From Xanthobacter autotrophicus (GTDB taxonomy: Bacteria > Pseudomonadota > Alphaproteobacteria > Rhizobiales > Xanthobacteraceae), in assembly GCF_005871085.1 (NCBI RefSeq), contig NZ_VAUP01000022.1, positions 372,001 to 436,000 of the forward strand: a stretch of 64,000 bases of DNA, given 5' to 3'. Both the position numbers and the translations under genes were made by a program. This document shows, piece by piece, positions 33,184 through 40,658 of this stretch (position 1 is its first letter; every line of letters begins with the position of its first letter). The notes below the pieces were generated by a model. That model worked only from the letters and a program-made list of their open reading frames with translations. It made no database searches and had not been told where the DNA came from.

Positions 33184-34176
33184 ATGGACCACGCCTCATC
33201 GGCCCCCGGCGCCCCGGCCGGCGGCCTGACGCGCCGCACCGCCCTTGAACTTGGCGCCGGCGCGGCGCTCGCGGCTGCCCTCGGCCTGCCCCTGCCCGCC
33301 GCGGCCGCGCCTTCAGATCCGATCAAAGGAGCCACAGCCATGCCTTTCGTCACCACCAAAGACGGCGTCGAGATCTTCTACAAGGATTGGGGTCCCAAGG
33401 ACGCCCAGCCCATCGTGTTCCACCACGGCTGGCCGCTGTCGTCGGACGACTGGGACACGCAGATGCTGTTCTTCGTGCAGCACGGCTACCGCGTGGTGGC
33501 CCATGACCGGCGCGGCCACGGCCGCTCCACCCAGGTCAGCGACGGCCACGACATGGACCATTATGCCGCCGACGCCTTCGCGGTGGTCGAGCACCTCAAC
33601 CTGAAGAATGCCGTCCATATCGGCCATTCCACCGGCGGCGGCGAGGTGGCGCGCTATGTGGCCAAGCACGGCCAGCCGGCCGGCCGCGTCGCCAAGGCGG
33701 TGCTGGTTTCAGCCGTGCCGCCGCTGATGCTGAAGACCGCCGCCAACCCGGAAGGCCTGCCCATCGAGGTGTTCGACGGCTTCCGCAAGGCCACCGCGGA
33801 CAACCGCGCCCAGTTCTTCCTCGACGTGCCCACCGGCCCCTTCTACGGCTTCAACCGCGAGGGCGCGAAGGTCTCTCCCGGCGTGATCCAGAACTGGTGG
33901 CGGCAGGGCATGATGGGCAGCGCCAAGGCCCATTATGAGGGCATCAAGGCCTTCTCCGAGACCGACCAGACCGAGGACCTGAAGACGATCACGGTGCCGA
34001 CGCTGGTGCTGCATGGCGAGGACGACCAGATCGTGCCCATCGCCGATTCCGCGCTGAAGTCCATCAAGCTGCTGAAGCACGGCACGCTGAAGACCTATCC
34101 GGGCTTCTCGCACGGCATGCTCACCGTCAACCACGACGTGATCAACGCCGACCTGCTCGCCTTCATCAAGGCCTGA
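33184..34176 (+). CDS. Alpha/beta hydrolase (chloroperoxidase-like) with Tat-type leader
   Basis: From the ATG at 33184, 2 bp after the previous stop, the product is 330 residues. It opens with a twin-arginine-like leader (LTRRTALELGAGAALAAALG, then PAAAA). The catalytic domain starts at MPFVTTKDGVEIFYKDWG and has the triad Ser in GHSTGG, Asp in GEDDQIVPI and His in GFSHGM. It belongs to the cofactor-free haloperoxidase/esterase group, usually ~275 residues. An internal ATG at 33340 with AAAGGAG 8 nt upstream would give that normal length, so export and cytosolic forms are both possible. The natural reaction is probably ester or peracid hydrolysis. Confidence 0.88.
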   Translation: MDHASSAPGAPAGGLTRRTALELGAGAALAAALGLPLPAAAAPSDPIKGATAMPFVTTKDGVEIFYKDWGPKDAQPIVFHHGWPLSSDDWDTQMLFFVQHGYRVVAHDRRGHGRSTQVSDGHDMDHYAADAFAVVEHLNLKNAVHIGHSTGGGEVARYVAKHGQPAGRVAKAVLVSAVPPLMLKTAANPEGLPIEVFDGFRKATADNRAQFFLDVPTGPFYGFNREGAKVSPGVIQNWWRQGMMGSAKAHYEGIKAFSETDQTEDLKTITVPTLVLHGEDDQIVPIADSALKSIKLLKHGTLKTYPGFSHGMLTVNHDVINADLLAFIKA

Positions 34177-34227
34177 CCCCGACGGCGCCGGCCCGGCCGG
34201 CGCCGTCCCATCCAGGGCGCACATGGC

Positions 34228-34536
34228 ATGAAGCTTTATCTCGCCTCGCTGGGCGCCGGCCTTCTGGTCGGCATCGTCTACAGCCTCATCAACGTGCGCT
34301 CGCCGGCGCCGCCGGTGGTGGCGCTGGTGGGGCTGCTGGGCATCCTCATCGGCGAGCAGATCGTTCCCGTGGCGCGCCACCTGATCGCCGGCGACAGCCT
34401 GCGCACCGCCATCGGCCTCGCCGACTGCTCCGACCATGTGCTCGGCCAGTTGCCCGGCCGGCAGAGCGCGGCAGTGGAGCCGCCGCAAGACACCCCCCTC
34501 AGAGACACGCCGCCCCGCACCCCTCCCGGAACCTGA
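34228..34536 (+). CDS. XapX-domain (DUF1427) membrane protein
   Basis: The product is 102 residues with two hydrophobic helices: MKLYLASLGAGLLVGIVYSL and PPVVALVGLLGILIGEQIVP. The motif VRSPAPPVVALVGLLGILIG is typical of XapX proteins. The C-terminal third is Pro-rich and polar. The function is unknown; family members often accompany YcaC-like hydrolase and amidohydrolase genes, as here. Confidence 0.87.
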   Translation: MKLYLASLGAGLLVGIVYSLINVRSPAPPVVALVGLLGILIGEQIVPVARHLIAGDSLRTAIGLADCSDHVLGQLPGRQSAAVEPPQDTPLRDTPPRTPPGT

Positions 34537-34549
34537 GCGGAGCAGCGCC

Positions 34550-36514
34550 ATGGCCGACCAGAAGACCCCCGATCGCCGCCAGTTCATCGCCGCCGCGGGG
34601 CTCATGGCCGCCGCCGGCCTTGTCCCCACCTCCCCGAAGGCGCAGACCATGAGCGAGACCGCCGACCTCATCCTCTTCAACGGCAAGGTCACCACCCTCG
34701 ACCGCACCAACCCGCAGGCCGAGGCGGTGGCGGTTAAGGACGGGCGCATCCTGTTCGCGGGCGCCACCTTCGACGCCATGCGCCACGCCGGGACCACCAC
34801 CAAGATCATCGACGTGGGTGGCCGGCGGATCATTCCCGGCCTCATCGACAGCCACATGCACATCATCCGCGGCGGGCTGAACTACAATATGGAACTGCGC
34901 TGGGACGGGGTGCGCTCCCTCGACCACGCCATGGAGATGCTGCGCAAACAGGTGGCCGTGACCCCGCCGCCGCAATGGGTGCGGGTGGTGGGCGGCTTCA
35001 CCGAGCACCAGTTCGCCGAAAAGCGCCTGCCCACGCTGGAGGAACTGAACGCCGCCGCGCCCGACACACCGGTGTTCATCCTTCACCTCTATGACCGCGC
35101 CTTGCTCAATGCCGCCGCGCTGCGCGTGGTGGGCTACACCAAGGACACGCCCAACCCGCCCGGCGGCGAGATCGTGCGCGATGCGGCCGGCAATCCCACC
35201 GGCCTGCTCTTGGCCCAGCCCAACGCCACCATCCTCTATTCGACGCTGGCCAAGGGCCCCAAGCTGCCGGCCGAATACCAGAAGAATTCCACCCGCCATT
35301 TCATGCGCGAGGTGAACCGGCTGGGCGTCACCAGCGTCATCGACGCCGGCGGCGGCTTCCAGAACTATCCGGACGATTATGCGGTGATCGAGGAGTTGCA
35401 CCGGGACGGCCAGCTTTCCGTGCGCATCGCCTACAATCTCTTCACCCAGAAGCCGAAGCAGGAGCTGGCGGATTTCTCCGGCTGGTCGAAGCAGGTGAAG
35501 CCCGGCCAGGGCGACGACCTCTACCGGAACAACGGCGCCGGCGAGATGCTGGTCTATTCCGCCGCCGACTTCGAGGACTTCCAGGTGGCCCGGCCGGACA
35601 TGCCGCCCAACATGGAGGGCGACCTCGAACCGGTCATCCGCCTGCTCGCGGAGAACCGCTGGCCGTGGCGGCTGCATGCCACCTATGACGAGACCATCTC
35701 GCGCGCCCTCGACGTGTTCGAGAAGGTCAACAAGGACGTGCCGCTCAAGGGCCTCAACTGGTTCTTCGACCACGCCGAGACCATCACCGACCGCAACATC
35801 GACCGCATCGCGGCGCTGGGGGGCGGCATCGCCGTGCAGCATCGCATGGCGTTCCAGGGCGAATATTTCGTGGAGCGCTACGGGGCCGGCAAGGCGGAGC
35901 GCTCCCCGCCCATCCGCCGCATGCTGGACGCCGGCATTCCCGTGGGCGCCGGCACCGATGCCACCCGCGTCGCCTCCTACAATCCCTGGGTGTCCCTGTC
36001 CTGGCTGGTGACGGGCAAGACCTTGGGCGGCCTCGCCCTCTACCCGCCGTCCAACCTGCTCGACCGCGAGAGCGCGCTCAGGCTGTGGACCGAGGCCAAT
36101 ACCTGGTTCTCGTCCGAGCCCGACAAGAAGGGGCAGGTGAAGGCGGGACAGCTCGCCGACCTCGCGGTGCTCTCGGACGATTATTTCTCCGTGTCCGAGG
36201 ACAAGATCCAGGACATCACCAGCGTGCTCACGCTTCTGGGCGGCACGCCGGTCCATGGCGACGGCGACTTCAGGACCCTCGCCCCGGACCTGCCGCCGCC
36301 CATGCCCGACTGGTCGCCGGTGCGCACCTTCGGCGGCTATCAGAAGCGGGCGGAAACCGGCGAGCGCAAATACGCCTTCGCCGCCGCCTGCGGCTGCGCC
36401 ACCGCGTGCGGCGTCCACGGCCACGCCCACGCCAGCGCGCTGGCGGCCAGCGTGCCCGCCGCCGACGAACGCTCCTTCTGGGGCGCGCTGGGCTGCGCCT
36501 GCTGGGCGTTCTGA
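34550..36514 (+). CDS. YtcJ-like amidohydrolase with Tat leader and Cys-rich tail
   Basis: The product is 654 residues. DRRQFIAAAGLMAAAGL is a twin-arginine leader, so a periplasmic location is expected. The amidohydrolase core has LIDSHMHI (metal HxH), FDHAETI and GAGTDATRV (catalytic Asp), and the closing GQLADLAVLSDD of the composite beta domain. The last ~45 residues are unusual: six Cys and three His in CGCATACGVHGHAHA and GCACWAF, which could bind metal. The substrate is unknown. It is the fourth gene of the HxlR-linked run. Confidence 0.9.
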   Translation: MADQKTPDRRQFIAAAGLMAAAGLVPTSPKAQTMSETADLILFNGKVTTLDRTNPQAEAVAVKDGRILFAGATFDAMRHAGTTTKIIDVGGRRIIPGLIDSHMHIIRGGLNYNMELRWDGVRSLDHAMEMLRKQVAVTPPPQWVRVVGGFTEHQFAEKRLPTLEELNAAAPDTPVFILHLYDRALLNAAALRVVGYTKDTPNPPGGEIVRDAAGNPTGLLLAQPNATILYSTLAKGPKLPAEYQKNSTRHFMREVNRLGVTSVIDAGGGFQNYPDDYAVIEELHRDGQLSVRIAYNLFTQKPKQELADFSGWSKQVKPGQGDDLYRNNGAGEMLVYSAADFEDFQVARPDMPPNMEGDLEPVIRLLAENRWPWRLHATYDETISRALDVFEKVNKDVPLKGLNWFFDHAETITDRNIDRIAALGGGIAVQHRMAFQGEYFVERYGAGKAERSPPIRRMLDAGIPVGAGTDATRVASYNPWVSLSWLVTGKTLGGLALYPPSNLLDRESALRLWTEANTWFSSEPDKKGQVKAGQLADLAVLSDDYFSVSEDKIQDITSVLTLLGGTPVHGDGDFRTLAPDLPPPMPDWSPVRTFGGYQKRAETGERKYAFAAACGCATACGVHGHAHASALAASVPAADERSFWGALGCACWAF

Positions 36515-36550
36515 TGGGGAGGGGGCAACGCCTTGAGACGATGGAGCACC

Positions 36551-36648
36551 GTCGCCGTCCGGCTTGACCGGACGGCCCATGGCCCGGCCGGGAACGCGCC
36601 TCCGGGACAAGGGGAGAGATGGGCCCTCCGGTCAAGCCGGAGGGCGAC
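36551..36648. repeat. Inverted pair of REP-like hairpins
   Basis: Arms 36551-36580 and 36619-36648 are complementary at 28 of 30 positions across a 38-nt loop. Each arm is itself a hairpin: CCGTCCGG-cttga-CCGGACGG on the left and CCCTCCGG-tcaag-CCGGAGGG on the right. The two differences are paired within each hairpin. Confidence 0.85.
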
Positions 36649-36662
36649 GATGGTGAGAAGCG

Positions 36663-36842
36663 GCCCCCTCTCCCGCACCGAAGCCGGATGCTTCCGGCTT
36701 CGGCTCTCGGAGAACCGAACTCGGCAACAGCCGAGTTCGGGCGGGGGAGGGTTGGGGAGGGCGCAGGCCCTTTGCGCAAACGCTCACACCGGGTGGAGAA
36801 ACCGCAGCCCCCACCCTGCCCTCCCCCGCAAGCGGGAGAGGG
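36663..36842. repeat. Dispersed inverted repeat, locus 2, with hairpin insertion
   Basis: The left arm (36663-36773) is the family sequence CCCCCTCTCCCGC...GCGGGGGAGGGTTGGGG interrupted at its centre by about 64 nt. The right arm (36806-36842) is the uninterrupted complement. The insert holds two 11-bp hairpins with 4-nt loops: 36678-36703 and 36715-36740, both starting CCGAA and ending TTCGG. The whole 36515-36942 gap is repeat-derived, with no gene. Confidence 0.85.
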
Positions 36843-36942
36843 TTCGCACCGGACCTGGCCGCCAAGGCCACCATCGCCCCCGTCACCCAAGCCAATGCCC
36901 ACGCCGCTCGACCCGCTTCAAACCTTCGGAACCACACCGCCC

Positions 36943-37407
36943 ATGGCTGAAAGCGCAAGCAACGCCCCCCTCACCGCCCTCGCCCGGCGCCTGATATCGC
37001 CGGCGCCGGTGCGGTTTCTCGCGCTGCTCGCCGTGTGCGGGGCCTATATCCAGGGCGGCCTTACCAAGGCGCTGGACTTCAACGGCGCGCTGGCGGAGAT
37101 GACCCATTTCGGGCTCACCCCGCAGGCGCCCTTCGCCGTAGCGGTGATCGTGCTGGAGCTGGGCGCCTCCGCCCTGATCCTCAGCGGCCGGCTGCGCTGG
37201 CTGGGGGCGCTGGGGCTGGCGGGCTTCACGGTGCTGGCCGCCTTCCTCGCCAACCGCTTCTGGGCCATGGCGCCCCCCGAGAGCACCATGGCCGCCAACG
37301 CCTTCTTCGAGCATCTGGGCCTTGCCGGCGCCTTCGTGCTGGTGGCGTGGTACGATCTTGTCCACGGCGCCTCCACCGGGACCAGCCTGCACGGGAGAGA
37401 CCTGTGA
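36943..37407 (+). CDS. DoxX-family membrane protein
   Basis: The product is 154 residues from the ATG at 36943; the frame is open upstream but runs through repeat sequence. Four hydrophobic helices are present: VRFLALLAVCGAYIQGG, FAVAVIVLELGASALIL, LGALGLAGFTVLAAFLA and LGLAGAFVLVAWYD. Conserved DoxX features include GGLTKALDF and the Glu in VLELGAS. The function is not defined for most members. The stop overlaps the next gene by 4 bp (GTGA), indicating coupled translation. Confidence 0.88.
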   Translation: MAESASNAPLTALARRLISPAPVRFLALLAVCGAYIQGGLTKALDFNGALAEMTHFGLTPQAPFAVAVIVLELGASALILSGRLRWLGALGLAGFTVLAAFLANRFWAMAPPESTMAANAFFEHLGLAGAFVLVAWYDLVHGASTGTSLHGRDL

Positions 37408-39068
37408 GCGACCACACCCACGGCGCGACATCTTCCGCCCCTCCGGCTGCGCCCGCCTCCCCGCCCCCGGCAGCCGGCGGCGCCTTCGCGCCGCTGCGGC
37501 GACCGGTGTTCGCCGTGCTGTGGGGCGCCACCGTGCTGGGCAATACCGGCAGCTTCATGCGCGACGTGGCCAGCGCCTGGATCGTCACCGATTTGTCCGC
37601 CTCCCCGGCGGCGGTGGGCATGGTGCAGGCCGCCGCCATGCTGCCGGTGTTCCTGCTCGCCATTCCCGCCGGCGTGCTCTCCGACATCCTCGACCGCCGC
37701 CGCTTCCTGATCGGCATCCAGATCGCCCTCGGGCTGGTGAGCGCGGCGCTGATGCTGCTGTCCATGAGCGGGCTGATGACCGTGTCGTCGCTGGTGGCGC
37801 TCACCTTCCTCGGCGGCGTGGGCGCCGCGCTGATGGCGCCCACCTGGCAATCCATCGTGCCCGAATTGGTGCCGCGTCCCGAGCTGAAGAGCGCGGTGGC
37901 ATTGAACTCGCTGGGCATCAACATCGCCCGCTCCATCGGCCCGGCGGTGGGCGGCCTGTTGCTCGCCTCCTTCGGCGCGGCGGTGACTTATGGCGCGGAC
38001 GTGGCGAGCTACGTGCTCGTCATCGCTGCCCTGTGGTGGTGGCGGCGGGACGCGGGCGCACAGGACGAATTGTCCGAGCGCTTCACCGGCGCCTTCCGCG
38101 CCGGCCTGCGCTATGCCCGCGCCAGCCGCGAGCTGCACGTGGTGCTGCTGCGGGCGGTGTTCTTCTTCTTCTTCGCCAGCGCGGTGTGGGCGCTGCTGCC
38201 GCTGGTGGCGCGGGAGCTGCTGAAGGGCGACGCCGCCTATTACGGCGTGCTGCTGGGCTCGGTAGGGGCCGGGGCCATCGCAGGCGCCCTGCTGCTGCCG
38301 CGCCTGCGGGCCTTCGCCACCGCCGACGGGCTGGTGCTCGGCGCCGCCTTCGTCACCGCCGCCGCCACGGCGAGCCTTGCCTTCGCCCCGCCGCGCTGGC
38401 TCGCCCTGGTGGTGCTGCTGGCCATGGGCGGGGCGTGGATCATCGCGCTGACCACCCTCAACGCCACCGCCCAGTCGATCCTGCCCAACTGGGTGCGCGG
38501 GCGGGCGCTGGCGGTCTATCTCACCGCCTTCAACGGCGCCATGGCCTGCGGAAGCATCACCTGGGGCCTGGTGGCGCAGCAGATCGGGCTGGCGGCGGCG
38601 CTGCTGGTGGCCGGCGCGGGCCTCGTGGTGGCCGGGCTCATCCTCCACCGGGTGAAGCTGCCGGCGGGGGAGGCCGACCTCACCCCCGCCATGCACTGGC
38701 CCGAGCCCCTGCTCGCCGCCCCGGTGGAGAATGACCGCGGCCCGGTGCTGATCCTCATTGAATATCGCATCGCGCCGGAGGACCGCCCGGCCTTCCTCGA
38801 GGCCCTCTACCTTCTCTCCGCCGCCCGCCGCCGCGACGGCGCCTATAATTGGGGGGTCACCGAGGATGCCGCCGACCCGTCGCTGATGGTGGAGTGGTTC
38901 ATGGTGGACTCCTGGGCCGAGCACCTGCGCCAGCATCGCCGAGTCTCCCACGCCGATGCCGACGTGCAGGCCGGCGTGCTGAAATTCCACCGGGGCGACG
39001 CCCCGCCCCATGCCCGCCACCTGATCGGGGCCGAGCGTCCCGGCCGGGGTCCGGGCGGGGTGGCCTGA
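37404..39068 (+). CDS. EntS-type MFS transporter with C-terminal ABM-like domain
   Basis: The product is 554 residues with a GTG start overlapping the DoxX stop. After a Pro/Ala-rich lead come about 12 helices with GSFMRDVASAWIVTDLS and AGVLSDILDRRRFLIG, as in the EntS-like MFS_3 group. Residues ~440-554 form a soluble tail (LILIEYRIAPEDRPAFLEAL) resembling an ABM ferredoxin fold, which is common in this group. It is probably an exporter; the substrate is unknown. It is the last gene of the HxlR-linked run and is convergent with the ABC genes. Confidence 0.87.
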   Translation: MSDHTHGATSSAPPAAPASPPPAAGGAFAPLRRPVFAVLWGATVLGNTGSFMRDVASAWIVTDLSASPAAVGMVQAAAMLPVFLLAIPAGVLSDILDRRRFLIGIQIALGLVSAALMLLSMSGLMTVSSLVALTFLGGVGAALMAPTWQSIVPELVPRPELKSAVALNSLGINIARSIGPAVGGLLLASFGAAVTYGADVASYVLVIAALWWWRRDAGAQDELSERFTGAFRAGLRYARASRELHVVLLRAVFFFFFASAVWALLPLVARELLKGDAAYYGVLLGSVGAGAIAGALLLPRLRAFATADGLVLGAAFVTAAATASLAFAPPRWLALVVLLAMGGAWIIALTTLNATAQSILPNWVRGRALAVYLTAFNGAMACGSITWGLVAQQIGLAAALLVAGAGLVVAGLILHRVKLPAGEADLTPAMHWPEPLLAAPVENDRGPVLILIEYRIAPEDRPAFLEALYLLSAARRRDGAYNWGVTEDAADPSLMVEWFMVDSWAEHLRQHRRVSHADADVQAGVLKFHRGDAPPHARHLIGAERPGRGPGGVA

Positions 39069-39271
39069 GGGACGCCGGGCATGGAGTCCGGCGCCCTCAC
39101 CTCATTACTAAAATACCACCAAACCGAGATCGCGCCGAAGTCCGGACTTTCGCCGGGAGTTCGGCGGGAATCGGGTGCCGATGGTGGTGAACCTCATGAA
39201 CCCGGCGCGCGCCTCGAAGGGCTGAGCCGCGGGCCATTGGCCAAGCCCGCGCGGCGCTTGAGCGGACCCAC

Positions 39272-39298
39272 TCGGCATCGGTCGAAGACCGGTGCCGA
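39272..39298 (-). terminator. Stem-loop at the end of the ABC operon
   Basis: TCGGCATCGGTC and GACCGGTGCCGA pair over 12 bp (one G-T) with a GAA loop, 5 nt beyond the ATPase stop on the minus strand. No T-run follows. Confidence 0.45.
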
Positions 39299-39303
39299 TG
39301 GTC

Positions 39304-40647
39304 TCACGTTGGGTTTTCCAGGTTGAACTGGCGGGTGTGCTCGTCATAGCCGAACAATTCGCCGTAGCGCCCCCAGGTAATGAGGGCGCGCAGGGTGTTT
39401 TCCGCGAAGTCCTCCGACATATAGTCCTCCAGTTCCTCGGAAAAACGCGTGAACGGCGCCTTGTGGCTCGGCCGCTCGTCCAGCACCCGGCGGATCAGCC
39501 CCGCCAGCGGCACATAGGCCAGAAGATGCTCCGCGAACAGGCGCTTGCGGGCATCCACGTCCAGGTCCACGAACCGCCGCCCGGCCTCGGTGAGGGTCAC
39601 GTCGCCCGCCTCCAGCTCGGCGAACCGCATGAGCTGCAACGTCTCGACGATGGGGAACAGCTCGTCCACCTCCATCTGCAGGGTGCCAGCGAGATCCGGC
39701 AGGTCGGCCTTGCCGCCATAGGGCGGCGCCGCCAGCGCCTCCATCAGGCCGGAGATGAGATTGGTGGAAATGTGCGGCAGCGCCATGCCGATGCCGGTGC
39801 CCGGCAAGGCGCCCTCGCCCTTGCGCGCCTCCTTCTCCGCCGGGGTGCGCTGGGTCATGCGGCCATAAATGTCGTCGACAATGGCGCGGAATACCGGATC
39901 CAGCCGCGAGCGCGGATGCGGCAGCTCGATCCTGATCTCGGCCGCCACCCGCCCGGGATTCGAGGAGAAGATGAGGATGCGGTCGCACATCAGCACCGCC
40001 TCCTCGATGTTGTGGGTGACCATGAGGATGGACTTGATGGGCAGGCGGCCCTCGATCCACAGGTCGATGAGGTCGGTGCGCAGGGTCTCGGCGGTCAGCA
40101 CATCCAGCGCCGAGAAGGGCTCGTCCATCAGCATCAGGCGCGGGTGCACCACGAGCGCCCGGGCAAAGCCCACGCGCTGGCGCATGCCGCCGGACAATTC
40201 CTTGGGATAGGCGCTCTCGAAGCCGTCGAGGCCGATCAGGTCGATGGCCTCGATGGCCCGCCGCCGCCGTTCGGCTGCCGGCACGCCGATGGCCTCCAGC
40301 CCCACCTCCACATTCTCCAGCACGGTGAGCCATGGGAACAGCGCGAAGCTCTGGAACACCATGGACAGGCCCTCGCTGGGGCCGGTCACGGGCTTGCCGC
40401 GCCACTCCACCCGGCCCGAAGTGGGCTTCACCAGGCCCGAAATGATGCGCAGGAGCGTGGACTTGCCCGAGCCCGAACGGCCGAGCAGGCCCACCACCTC
40501 GCCCTCGCGGATGGTGAGGGAGACGTCGTCCAGCACCACGAGGTCGGCATTGTCGCCCTTGGCGTAGACCTGCCGCACGCCAGAGGCGTTGACGAGGAAG
40601 GCGCCTTCGGTTGCGGGGCGCGGCGCGGCCCGATCGATCACAGCCAT
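39304..40647 (-). CDS. ABC transporter ATPase with C-terminal AAA-associated domain
   Basis: The product is 447 residues. The ABC ATPase half has Walker A LGRSGSGKSTLL, signature LSGGMRQRVGF and Walker B RLMLMDEPFSALD, as in nitrate/sulfonate/taurine-type importers. From about residue 290 a second domain begins (NLISGLMEALAAPPYGGKADL, FPIVETLQLMRFAELEAGDV), the AAA-associated domain, probably regulatory. It pairs with the permease gene 11 bp upstream. No binding-protein gene is adjacent, so the substrate cannot be inferred; NitT/TauT-like anions or metals are possible. Confidence 0.9.
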   Translation of the reverse strand: MAVIDRAAPRPATEGAFLVNASGVRQVYAKGDNADLVVLDDVSLTIREGEVVGLLGRSGSGKSTLLRIISGLVKPTSGRVEWRGKPVTGPSEGLSMVFQSFALFPWLTVLENVEVGLEAIGVPAAERRRRAIEAIDLIGLDGFESAYPKELSGGMRQRVGFARALVVHPRLMLMDEPFSALDVLTAETLRTDLIDLWIEGRLPIKSILMVTHNIEEAVLMCDRILIFSSNPGRVAAEIRIELPHPRSRLDPVFRAIVDDIYGRMTQRTPAEKEARKGEGALPGTGIGMALPHISTNLISGLMEALAAPPYGGKADLPDLAGTLQMEVDELFPIVETLQLMRFAELEAGDVTLTEAGRRFVDLDVDARKRLFAEHLLAYVPLAGLIRRVLDERPSHKAPFTRFSEELEDYMSEDFAENTLRALITWGRYGELFGYDEHTRQFNLENPT

Positions 40648-40658
40648 TCAATCCTCCT

